64,000 nt of DNA from Madurella fahalii (Eukaryota > Ascomycota > Sordariomycetes > Sordariales): the NCBI GenBank assembly GCA_029876055.1, contig CM056879.1, forward strand, positions 1,426,001-1,490,000. Direction: 5' to 3'. Numbering within the stretch: the first letter of the stretch is position 1; each line of letters begins with the position of its first letter. Of the stretch, positions 31,071-41,544 are shown piece by piece. The notes beneath the pieces were generated by a model, which was given only the letters and a program-made list of their open reading frames with translations, was not told where the DNA came from and did not search any database. The position numbers and the translations under genes are program-made.

Positions 31071-32928
31071 GAGGGTAAAGTGAGGTGACTGTAAATTTTC
31101 TCGGGCATCAATAACTCCTCCTTCCCGGCTTATGGCTATCTAACTATAGCTACCGGATCCATGCTTACGAAATGGATGTTATAGGATCAATACCGTCCTA
31201 CTAACTTGGGCGGGCCCGGCTTTCTACTGCAAGCGGACAACGGGGCTATTCTTCTTCCGCCCCCTCCTTGACAACGACGAGACGGGAGCGAACGGCCGCT
31301 TGGACGATTTCTGATTGAACAAGACGCCGCCCAGACATCCAAGGCTCGGCGGGAATACATGATTGGTCGGGACTCTGCGTATGGTTTTGGTTGTTGTTTA
31401 CCTAGCTACACTACAGGTATTCTGGTAGCCACGTGGGGAATTCTAAACTACCAATACGGGCTGGTAAAATGACCCTGCATAGTGCGGCGGCTGCGGCCGT
31501 AGCATCCTCTGGGTTGGTGGCTAGCTGTTGCCGCCGCCAAGCCCGGCGCCTCGGACGTGGTTTGGGCTGGGCACCGCCGGCAGCCGAAGCGGACATTCGG
31601 GGGGAACCAGAAGTGCGGAGGAACCTTGAGCAAAAGGTGCACCACGATACCGGCCAAGTCTTCTACGTGCGACGTATGTTTTGGTGATCCGTGTTCGTAC
31701 GAGTTGCGGTGATATTGAATAAGACTGATGCTGCCGGAGCGATCGACGACGAGGAGCTCGACACGGTAATGCTCGCGATGATCGTGCAGTGGATTTTGCA
31801 AAGTTGACCAGTTCGCACCGCATCGCCGGCCGTGCCAAATATGCTTGACGATACGGCCCAAATTTGAATCAGAAGACGGCTCAATTCCCAATCGTCACCT
31901 GCCGCCGGCGGCGATACTAATGCAGTCGATGACTCGCTATGCCACTCATCAGTGTCGGTGAAGCGGCTGCGAGGAGTGTATGAGCCGTTTTGAGCATAGT
32001 GTCTACTTGGCGAAGCAGGGGTTGTTGCACACGGAAGAAGAGGGAGGAAAACGGCAGAAGCCGCCCTGGGCGAATGGAATGTTTGGAACCCACGCCCGAT
32101 GCGATAGGTTTCAAGAAGAGGTTACGGTGTGATGAGTGTCAGTCCGGCAGCGATAGCCGAGGAGAGAGGGAAGGCCAGGATTACTATTTCTTTCTAAATC
32201 GATCCCGGATACTGATGTCGTCAAATCCGATAGGCCGGCACCGCCTGCAGCACGAGCTTGATTCTGCAGAATCAGCCGCTGTTGAGCTAGGTCCTTCAGG
32301 ATCCTTCAACCCCAGAGTGGGAATCCCAGTGCTCTGCACGCCACGGCTTGGGCGGTAAGAAATGCCATGGTCCATGAGGCTTATCGTGTTGTCAGAGACC
32401 CACTGGATGCAGTAGTGTCGTGCGATACGCGCCGCCAATGTTCACCGCCCTCGGCGCATTGCGTGATAGAGCACCAGCGCCCAAAGCGAAAAAAAAAGAG
32501 AAAAAGGTTGGGTGTCGAGTGAGCGGCATCAAGCAGTTGCAAGCCCTAAGCGGATCGAGACGACACCCCACTTCAAAGCTGTGTGACCTGCACCTTCGTG
32601 GGTCCCCGCCAGGTTGCCTCGGTTGATTGGTGCCGATCTGCGGGAGGGACGCTTGTCAAGCTCAACTGGCCGAGCAACCAGCAGCAACGGAACTGACAGC
32701 GCAGCTACGGATTGTCCCGGGCCGGCTCAAGACAGCTCACATCCAATTTGGCAGGTTCTTGCTGCTGGTATTGTACCCAAGGTATTTCACCCCATTAGTA
32801 CGTCAGCCTGCGCGTCCCGCAACTGCGCTCGCCTTCGCCAATCTTTTCGCCATTTCTAAATTCCAACTCCCCCAGTTCCCGGACGCCGATGCTTGCAAAG
32901 CGGCTCGTCCGAGGTGCATCGGCAAGAG
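31071..32928. other. Intergenic, ~1.8 kb; no gene seen
   Basis: Frames of up to ~150 codons occur (for example 31448-31891 minus), but they are low in hydrophobic or domain signal and look like chance frames in GC-richer sequence. The last part should be the promoter of the CorA-like gene. Confidence 0.45.
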
Positions 32929-35900
32929 ATGCAGCAATATGAGTATACTGTCCAGGACGATTATGCCGATCCCGTCCCTCCCAATGACGCCTGGGCAGCC
33001 TTCCTGGCCACGAGGTTCGCCAAGCGCAGGGAACTCTACGAGAACTTCTCCAGCCACGAGAAGGAAATCGTGAAGAAGGAGCTGCGCCGGATTCGCTATC
33101 TGAGGGACTATTTTGCAGCACTGGTCGCTTCGCTGGAGAAGTCACACATTCTCTGGCGGGAGCGGGCCAGGCGCCAATGCAGGGATGAACTACCGCGCTG
33201 CGAGGTTGAGATTGCAAAAGCCAGCGGCCCTCAAAGACAGCACCTTGACCGCAAGCGCCTGATCCTCAACCAGGTGCAGCAATGGCCGACGCAGCAGTAT
33301 GTGGATCTGCAACAGTCAATAGCGCCGGAGAGCTACATTGACGGCCTTGGCGACGCTGACGACGGTGTCGACGATGACCCGGAAGAGTCCAACTACGGAT
33401 ACAACGGCTAGGTCATGGCGTTCAAAAAGGACGAAGGGGGCGTGACGCTGAACCATCCGCTCTGCCACGGCAAATTCCCGCACCAGAAGATAGCGATGCA
33501 GAAATTGCTCTATGCCAAGCAACAGACGCCCTTGAAGCGCTCGTCGGATATGACACAGATCCGCTACTTCCATCTCCAGGCTAACAACATGAAGTGGGTG
33601 GAGGACGCCATCGCACGGTACTACGACGAGGACGGCTCCGAATTGGAAACGCAGAGAGGGTCATATCAGCGGAGGCTCTACCAGCCTCCTCCCTCGAGAG
33701 CGCAGTCCAACACGGAGAAGCTCTTGAGACGCGAGCTCTGGCACGGCCAGGATCGGGCTGGCGGCGACGCCCGTATGCCCCCCCATTCCCGACAAATACG
33801 CCCACGCTGCGCCGTCATGCCATCACCACCACCTCCACCTAGAGAGACGCCCAAGGAAGGCGGCGCGAAGTATTTCCAATCTTCAGCCGAGCGAAAGGAC
33901 ATGGTTCTCTTCGTGAGTGGTACGAGTTCGTAATAGCACTAGCCTGTCTACTGACGTGCTCGCAGATGCCCTATCTGCACTGGGAGATGGAGAAGCGCCT
34001 CGTCAGAATGACGAATGTGATGCGGAAGGCACGGCAAATGAAGGAGAAAGAATCCGCATTCGAGCGCCTCAGTAAACGAAAAGGGACATGGGGCAGCGTG
34101 GTCCAACGGGCCAGGTCCTTGGCGATACGCACCAACAGCACCAACTCCGAGTTTGGCGAATTGAATGAAGAGCCCCCGTCATGGAAGCCCCAGTCGCCTC
34201 TCGGAATTTACCTCTGGAAAGCCTCCAAGCTATTTCAGCTCATCGACGAGGCGGCGGACTGGCGGTTGATCAACCAGCACCTCTACACGCAGTCGCCGCT
34301 TCATCCTCGGCGAACCCTCGAACAGTACTACTACTGGACTACAGAGGATACAACCCACAGAGACCGCCAACAGATCGTCTACCGTGGGACACGGATGAGG
34401 AACGACCCCGAGGCGATCGCCAGAGTCGTCATGGTTGACCAGCTCTGGCTTTGGATACTCGACGAAAGTGTGTCTTGCCAAGCTTTCAACTGTGTGCTGT
34501 CGACGAAACTAACAGGATTGGCCCTGCAGACACCATTCTTACTGCGTTTCCCCGCCGATGGGGCCGCAACAAGCCCGATCCGTCAGCCGTGCACCGGGCA
34601 ATCCGGGACCAGCTGGGCACTCTTGACAACTCCCACGTCACTTCCATATTCGACATTGCCCTCGTCGTTATTGACGAGTGCTCCAAGGTGTTTTTTGACA
34701 GAACGAAGCCAGACCTGCGGCCCGAGGTAGTCGAAATGTATGGGTCTGCAATATCGAGTATTGTAAGTTCCACGAGTCTCTGATTTCAATGTTGCCAGGG
34801 GCGATGCTGACTTGCCCTTCGCAGTCCGAGAAGAAGACGGAAGCCTATGAACGGTTTGGGCGGGACGTCAAGAGAATGAACGCCCAGGATCCGCTGCAGA
34901 CGGCCGAGGAGCTGCTGCGAAAGTCGTTAAACGTCAAGTTTGAGTGGTCGGTGCTGATGGAAGCGCAGAATGTCATTGATCAGTTGCAGATCATGCAGGA
35001 GATTTTCACCCAACAAATCACGGTCATGGGAGACTTTGAGAAGGCGCTGCGGACTATGAGCGTAGAGTCTCACGATGGGCTCAAGGTGACTCTGGAAAAA
35101 GCTACAGCCCTGATCGCTGAGATGAAACTGCGTCGAGATGAGCTTGCCAATCTGGAAAAGCGCCAGGCAAATACGAGAAGTCAGGTGAGTAAAGCATTGT
35201 CTTAGCGATGTTGCATAACTACTACTGTGGTACTAATCCGGAATTGTCGTTGCAGCTCCGTGAACTCTTGGATATGAAGCAGCAGCAGTCCGGTATCATC
35301 GAAGCAAAGGCTGCGATCCGCCGAGCGGATGAAACTGTTGTCCAAGGGAGGTCCATCGTGGTGTTTACCGTGGTGACCATCTTTTTCGTAAGTGGGGACT
35401 AATTATATGTCACGGCATGGTATGTGTCGAGTAAGCGATTCTAACCAGTTGAACCTCTGCTTGTGTAGTTGCCGCTCTCTTTTTTTGCTACCTTTTTCGG
35501 CATGAACACCGAGCAGTTCAACAGCGGCACGATGCAATTAAGCACGCAGCTTATCTGGATGTGTAAGTCGACATACCCCACCAAATGATGGTCTATCTCG
35601 CATGAGTCTAACGTCACAGTCGTGCTATCGAGCATCGTCATAATAGCCTCCCTTGCTATCGCCTTCAGCGCCTGGGCAAGGACGGCTGTGTTTGCAGTGA
35701 TCGGCGGCACTTTCCGATTCCTTAGCCAGCCCTTGAGACCCCGGGGTTATGGGGCAAGTCATTTGACCGCTGCTTCACCATCGGCAATCAGGGAGTTTAT
35801 GCTGGCCAAGCAGAAGGAGTGGGAGGTCCATGCCAACGGGACTGCCAGCGGGGCTCTGCCCCTACACGAGGAAAAGGGAAGACTGGAACGGACCCCAAGT

Positions 35901-35936
35901 GGAATTGCACGTTTGTGGCGGCGAAAGTCAGGATGA
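32929..35936 (+). CDS. Large CorA-like membrane protein with GMN motif; in-frame TAG at codon 161
   Basis: Seven exons: 32929-33912, 33966-34467, 34530-34762, 34825-35184, 35256-35387, 35469-35562, 35620-35936. All introns are GT-AG and the sum is 874 codons. Family landmarks: RYFHLQANNMKWVEDAIARYY, MPYLHWE, LHPRRTLEQYYYWTTEDT, LWILDENTILTAFPRRWG, a coiled-coil region (about residues 580-720), then the CorA core with TM1 ending LSFFATFFGMN (GMN at ~748-750) and TM2 FVLSSIVIIASLAIAF. GMN keeps an ion-channel role possible. Fungal proteins of this type are often long, with signalling-like N termini. An in-frame TAG at 33409-33411 separates the first 160 codons from the rest; CAG to TAG fits a RIP-type change. 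A 711-residue protein could start at ATG 33415 instead. Confidence 0.8.
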
Positions 35937-36025
35937 GCAATTTAATATTATTGCCGACGTCTACCGTCCGGCGGAGAGCAGCAGAAGGCGGGGTCCCATC
36001 CTTTCTCCCCCTCTCTAGCCCCCGT

Positions 36026-37531
36026 CTATAGGTTTGATGCCATTACTAGCCTCCTCGCTGTGTCTGTGTTCTTTGCTCCTTCCGCCATTCCCGCTTCTTC
36101 GGCTTTCTTTGCCGTCTCTGCAGCAGTCAACTGCTCCGCCATCTTTGCGTCTACTTCTTCGTCTTCACTCTGCATCTGGGTGACGAGCGAGAATACGTCT
36201 TCATAGACGTGCTCATCAGCGGTGATAACCCCCCAACTGGCCTTGAGTTTAGCGCCCGCATCAAACTGAATCGGGCGGCCAGCAATGTCGGTAACTTTGC
36301 CGGGCCCAGACTCGGTGTAAATCAGCTGCGACCCGGCGTGATCCCATATCGACCAGAAAGCCCCCGCGTGCGACGGCAGAAGCTGTGGTACGCGGACTTG
36401 CACGTTCTCCCTGCCTCCAAGCACCATGGCCGCATACCGCATATGCGACGAGTAGATATCCGTGCCCGGGTTACCCCCCTGGGTCAGCTCAGCCATCCTC
36501 TTGACCTTGTGCGTCCACGTGGCCGGACTATTCGACGAGTCCACAAAATTAAGATCCCGGAGTGCCGGCGCCGGCAACCTCCTCCGATCGACCCTGACAG
36601 CCGGGGCCAGCGCACCAGTCCCCATCGGCCGCACCGTCGCCCCCTGGCCTTTGACAGCCGCGAGCATCAATCCCATCCCGTCAACATCCACCACCGACTC
36701 CTCCACACGATACACCCCACTGTAGCTCTCCTCGTCCCCAGCTGCTGCGGGCGCGGGCGGCTCGAACCGGAGGTTGGGGCAGCCCAGGACGCCGACCTTT
36801 TCGCTGCCGCCCTCGACGAGCGCGAGGGCGACGGCGTACTGGCCGCCCTGGAGGAAGGCGCTGGTGCCGTCGACGGGGTCCATGACCCAGCAGCGGCCGG
36901 CGAGCTTGCGGGGGGCGTCGCGCTTGCCGCAGCGCCCGATCAGCGCCAGCATGTCGTCCTGGCTGGCGGGGCGCCCCAGCATCGCCTCGGCCGCCGCGTC
37001 GTCCAGCCGCGTCTCCGACACTAGCCCCCACACCTGCGCCGCCAAGCCCGGGTTGCGCCCCAGCTCCCCCGCGTCCTCCTCCCCGATGAAGCTGAACGCG
37101 TCCGCGGGGAAGGCTCGGCTGAAGGCCGAGATCAGCAGCGCCTGCGCCGCGTAGTCGGCGATCGTCACTGGTGTCTTGTCGAGTTTGGCGTGCGAGACCC
37201 CCTCCACGGTGGGCGAGGACGGGGGAAAGGAGGAGGAAGGGGAGAGTGTGAGCGGGGAGGGAGGATGTGAGAGATACTGGTTGATGCCGCCCGTGACGGG
37301 GGCTTGCGTGAGGTTGAGTGACCGCAGCACGCGTTTGGTTACGATGGCGGCGCGTTGGACGGCGAGCTCGGCGATGAGTAGCTCCTGGGCGTATGGTTTG
37401 GCGGCCGGGAGCGCCACTTGGGAATTGCTGGTCGAATCTCTTATGGAAGTTAAGTTGGTTGATTTGGTGGTGGCTCCATTGCGACTCCGCTGGCTTGTTT
37501 TGCGGCGGGCCGCTTGGCAGTTGAGGCCCAT
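36026..37531 (-). CDS. HAL2-type 3'(2'),5'-bisphosphate nucleotidase / inositol monophosphatase-family protein (501 aa)
   Basis: Single-exon frame, intact. It has the lithium-sensitive phosphatase signatures: GEEDAGEL (about residues 150-157), which supplies metal-binding acidic residues; DPVDGTSAFLQGGQYAVALAL (218 onward), the D-P-(I/V)-D-G-T motif; and a C-terminal WDHAGSQLIYTESGPGKVTD with the W-D-x-A-x motif. YAQELLIAELAVQRAAIVTK and KTPVTIADYAAQALL match the start of HAL2/MET22 enzymes, which hydrolyse 3'-phosphoadenosine 5'-phosphate from sulfate assimilation and are inhibited by Na and Li. It is longer than yeast HAL2 (about 360 aa) because of an N-terminal basic extension and a Pro/Ser-rich insertion (residues ~88-110), so it may be a diverged paralogue with another phosphomonoester substrate. 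Confidence 0.85.
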   Translation of the reverse strand: MGLNCQAARRKTSQRSRNGATTKSTNLTSIRDSTSNSQVALPAAKPYAQELLIAELAVQRAAIVTKRVLRSLNLTQAPVTGGINQYLSHPPSPLTLSPSSSFPPSSPTVEGVSHAKLDKTPVTIADYAAQALLISAFSRAFPADAFSFIGEEDAGELGRNPGLAAQVWGLVSETRLDDAAAEAMLGRPASQDDMLALIGRCGKRDAPRKLAGRCWVMDPVDGTSAFLQGGQYAVALALVEGGSEKVGVLGCPNLRFEPPAPAAAGDEESYSGVYRVEESVVDVDGMGLMLAAVKGQGATVRPMGTGALAPAVRVDRRRLPAPALRDLNFVDSSNSPATWTHKVKRMAELTQGGNPGTDIYSSHMRYAAMVLGGRENVQVRVPQLLPSHAGAFWSIWDHAGSQLIYTESGPGKVTDIAGRPIQFDAGAKLKASWGVITADEHVYEDVFSLVTQMQSEDEEVDAKMAEQLTAAETAKKAEEAGMAEGAKNTDTARRLVMASNL

Positions 37532-39094
37532 CTTGGCGGTGCTTGCTCCTTAAGTTGTTGTTGTGATTTTTCGTGAATGCGCCGAATCGGCGAGGTTGGG
37601 GGAGGTTTTATTTTTTAAAGAATTACTAGTCCAGTGCAGGAGCTGAGGCGTCTTGTGGCTGAGAGTAAGGATGAGGCGAGACCGTGGCGAATTGGGTCGC
37701 GAACAACTGCGTGAATTCATTGGACGTGGTGGGTTGTTCGAGAAGTTATGATGGTCTGATGTTCGTCACCACAAAGGTTATATATCGTCACAGACCGAAG
37801 CGGTGGTTCGTTCGCAGTCTTGAGTCGTTGGCCTCTCAACTTTTCACACGCGCCCTCATGTCATTTGCGCACTGTCGGTGACCCGCGAGGCCAAGTCAGC
37901 CGAGCCTGTCACGGAATGGTGCCCTTATTGGCTCGCCACGTGGGTTGGGGTCGATGTCTCTGCGAAATGCGTGGCGAAGCACGGGGCGCAGGGTTGGCGA
38001 AAGAGTCGCCAAACTCCGAGCCAATAAATGGCCAGAGGCCGCCTTTGTGACAGGCCAGTTAGTGCGGCGCGAAATAACATCTTTATCTCAAATGGCAGGG
38101 AACACACACTGGTCCTCTCTCTCACCCAAATTCTTCTTTGCTTATTACCCTTCGCAGGGGTGAATCACTAGTTTGAAGCCACCATTGTGTCGGGGACAAG
38201 GGCGTGAAAGAAGCCTTGCGTTGAGCCCATCACTCGTTTCTGAAAGTTCACTTTGGGGTAGGTCGTCGACACCTCATGTTTCAGCGCCATCGCGTGCACG
38301 TTGAGCATCACCATGGCAATATCTACTATCAATCTGCGATAAAGAACCATCCGGTCTGATGGGATTGATCCGCGCTCTCTGACAATCAATTATCAAAAAA
38401 GACTCTTCGGGGTCTTCCCATAGTATATCCGCCTCCATCTTGCCTAGGTCCGAGGGCGGAACCGTCAACCGCGTGCTGCATGGAGTAGACCAAGCTCTTC
38501 CATTTTTGTGCAAGGGAGTGACGTTCCCCAGACGTCGGTTCCAGGTGGCGTCGGCTCCCATGTCAACCCGGGCATCATGTTGCGTTAGCACACGGCTGGA
38601 TATGGCCCGCAGAAGCCTTTCAGAGGCTGAGCCTATTGATAGGAACTGTCACGGCAAGTCACAAACGGCATGGTCGCTTGAGATGCTCAGCCCCCAGCCC
38701 TGAAAGCCCAGGTCAAGAATCGCCGGAAACTGGTCATAGTTCCCAAAGAGGCAAGGAAAGCGGATAGGGAGACAGCGCGAAGGGGGTGATCGGCTGTCGT
38801 GAGGAGCCCGGCATGGAGATGGTAACATTGACGTGGAAGGATGGTATACAAAACGGTGGGGCAGGGGGAGAAGGAGCGGTCAGTCACGCCGGACAACTAG
38901 GAATGGCAGCCAAGAGATAGGGGACCGGTGTTGCTGCCTCTGGGATCGGATTTTCCGGAAAGTTCCCGACTCACGCGACTACCTAGTCTCATGCAAGGCC
39001 TTAGTATGACCAACCTGCCCGATCCCACTCAACCAACAACCCGCGCCGAATAGGGATTCATCAGGACTACCTGTTTAGCGTATCTAACCCTTCA
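37532..39094. other. Intergenic, ~1.5 kb; no gene seen
   Basis: The first ~300 bp should hold the nucleotidase promoter. Scattered short frames (for example 38274-38703) show no domain or splice evidence. Confidence 0.45.
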
Positions 39095-40164
39095 TCAGCA
39101 ACAAAGACAGCCTCTGCCGGACGCGTCCTCCTTGTCAGCCTCACTCAGCTCCCGATGACTATCACCACCCTCCGCCCGCTCCTCCACCACTACCAGTGCA
39201 TCAAAGTCCTCACCGGCGGGAAGCTGGGGAACCTCCGCCCCCTCCGGAATCGCCCCGCTCATCCCCCACGCCTCCCCCAACCTCTCTCCATCCCTGTTCC
39301 CGTCCAACAACGGCTGCTCCTCGGGTAGGATTACCCCACGCCTGGCCTCTTGAGTCACCGCCCTTCCCATCCACCCACTCTCCTGGCCAAAACTCGCCCG
39401 GTGCTCCGACAGCTGATACGGCTGCCCAAGCCCGTCGCTGCGTGTATGCCGCGGACGAAACCAGAACTCGCGGTAATCCGCATGGGCAATCCATCGGCTG
39501 CCGAGGGCTGCTCTCAGGAAACCGCTGTGGGTGGCCACGATGACGACTTCTTCTCTGCGGTGGTAAAGATCCCTAAGCGCCTCGTGTGCTCGGGCGAGGA
39601 CCGCGTCGCGGGAGTAGTGGTATTCGGCGGCGGCCGGGGAGGTTTGTCTGGCCAAACGGGGTCGACACGGGAAAAGTCTACATGGGGGAAGGAGGTGGTG
39701 AGTTCGGTGAGATGTGTGCCGGTATCGCAGGTTTTGTTGTAGACTTCTACCGTCATGACAAGGAGGTTAGGTACTAATATATGGAGCGATGCAGAAGCGC
39801 GGTTGGGAAAGTAATCATCGGTATTGCTGTTTACCTTGCCATAGATCATTTGCCTCGATTTTGGTACCTTTTTGTACTAGGAAGTCCAGGGCAAGCATAC
39901 ACGTTTGCAGTGCCCTACGCATAGGGCTGGTGATTATAAGTCTGACTTTGGTGTTGCGGAGACTTTCCTTTAGGTGGGCACGCAACTCGGCGCATTGTTT
40001 GATGCCTTGTGGGGAGAGCTTTGGGTCGGGCGATGTCGCATAACGTTCTATACGGTCTAGTGTTAGCTCTGCGGCTGCCTATTATGAATGACTCAGTCAA
40101 GAAACATGCCGTCCTCGGTGTGTAGCCCCTCCGCATGCCTGATAACGATTACCTTAGGCGCCAT
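39095..40164 (-). pseudogene. Phosphoglycerate-mutase-like (histidine phosphatase) protein, disrupted
   Basis: From ATG at 40164 the frame gives VIVIRHAEGLH, the RH(G/A) catalytic motif of the histidine phosphatase superfamily. After a poorly defined intron it continues SPMRRALQTCMLALDFLVQ, then an intron of ~85 bp, CDTGTHLTELTTSFPHVDFS and VDPVWPDK. Here, near 39652, one base seems to be missing (AAACC where AAGACC would restore frame), and the sequence resumes in another frame as TSPAAAEYHYSRDAVLARA and ATHSGFLR, the second catalytic histidine motif, followed by a long acidic tail ending CLCC. The first intron lacks a clear GT donor. Active relatives hydrolyse small phosphate esters; the fungal branch is largely uncharacterised. 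Confidence 0.7.
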
Positions 40165-41544
40165 AGTATTGTTTAGTAAGAATGGTAGGTAGAATATCTA
40201 AGCGTTGGGGAAAGAATATTTAAGTAAGAAACATAAAGCCCAGTTTACCGTCTTTCCGAGCCGGTTTTGACAGTGGACACTGGGGTTCAAATCTACGGTA
40301 GTTTCTAGTTGGGTAGTTGGTCCAGAGGGATTGGGTTCTCTTTGCTGGCCAGTTCGTATATTACTGGTCATCTATTAACGCCAGAACTAGCTGAAATGAA
40401 CATACGTATACTCGTATAAAGTTTGGTCTTTTCGCAAATGATACTCGATAATTATAGGCTCGTCAAAGTCCAATCTTCACCTATTTCTCCGTCGGCTTTC
40501 TGACACGCCACTTGCCAGCTCGTGACATATCCAAGTTGGTTAGAGCAATGAGACAAGAGATTGATTTGAATCAAGAGCCATGCCACCATCACCCACAAGT
40601 GAGAGTCGCACTTGACTGCGGTGGTGACGCAAAGCAGTCACAACACGTTTTTGTCATGCCGTACATCCAGGTCTCACGACCAAGACACGGAAGCAGCCAA
40701 CTATTCTACATCGTCCGAATTATAACCGCTCGTTACTATATCCTGAACGAGTCAGAAAACTTGCTAGAAAATAGCGGTAATGACAAAACCACGAGCATCC
40801 CGGCCTCCACAAATGTTCCTTGAAGGTTTCCTCCGGCCGCCACGGAGAGCATACAACTCTCACTCACCAACTTCCATTCAACTTGTGTGATACCACAATA
40901 ATCCTCCTGTATTATGTAGAACCGCATTATCGGGCCCGATGGTCACAGAAATAGACATCTTGCTGTTTGGAGAGGAGTATATTATTGGTAACATAAGGTA
41001 GTCGTGGAAACCAGGTGGCAATAATTCTACAAATTGCTCATTCTGCCATTTTATGGTTTGAGGCTTAAGCAGACAAAGGTGTGAAGTAGGGACGGGGTTG
41101 GTGCCATACATTTAGAAGACAATTATAGCTACAGAGGCGCGGTTTTATCGGGTCCTTTCAACTCGTCTCAAGCATGCCATTTCCGTCGTCTCAATCTGAG
41201 CATATTTATCTTCAGGATTACAGCGGGTCTTTGTCGTAGGTGCTGCAGACGAGTTCAACCTCTTTACCGTTGCAGATGGCCAAGACAGAGTTTGAGATAT
41301 TCCAAAAAGAACAGCGAGGGGCACCTGGCCGGGAGCCCCGGCCCTTGGCGCGTGATCTTTAAATAGCACCCGAAGTATTGGCATGATAGCCACTGAAAGT
41401 TGAAGTTCAACGCTGTCGGTTCAAACTATTGGCAGCGCAGCCGCCCTCTCGATTTGGCGCGCAGATACATTAAGGGCCTTCCATCCTAAGAAATAGGTCT
41501 CGTCCGCTCCATCACCATTTACCGGAGATACGTTCCAGGCCAGA
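40165..41544. other. Intergenic, ~1.4 kb; no gene seen
   Basis: AT-rich; short frames only. Promoters of the mutase-like gene (left) and the broken HET gene (right) would lie here. Confidence 0.45.

Noticed and set aside
33297..33411. An intron (GTATGT...CTAG) that would remove the in-frame TAG of the CorA-like gene
   Set aside because: Its length of 115 bp would shift the frame of the conserved downstream sequence, which is in the same frame as the upstream part.
36209..37024. A 271-codon plus-strand frame inside the HAL2-like gene
   Set aside because: Antisense shadow, Arg/Pro/His-rich, opposite the DPVDGT-containing exon.
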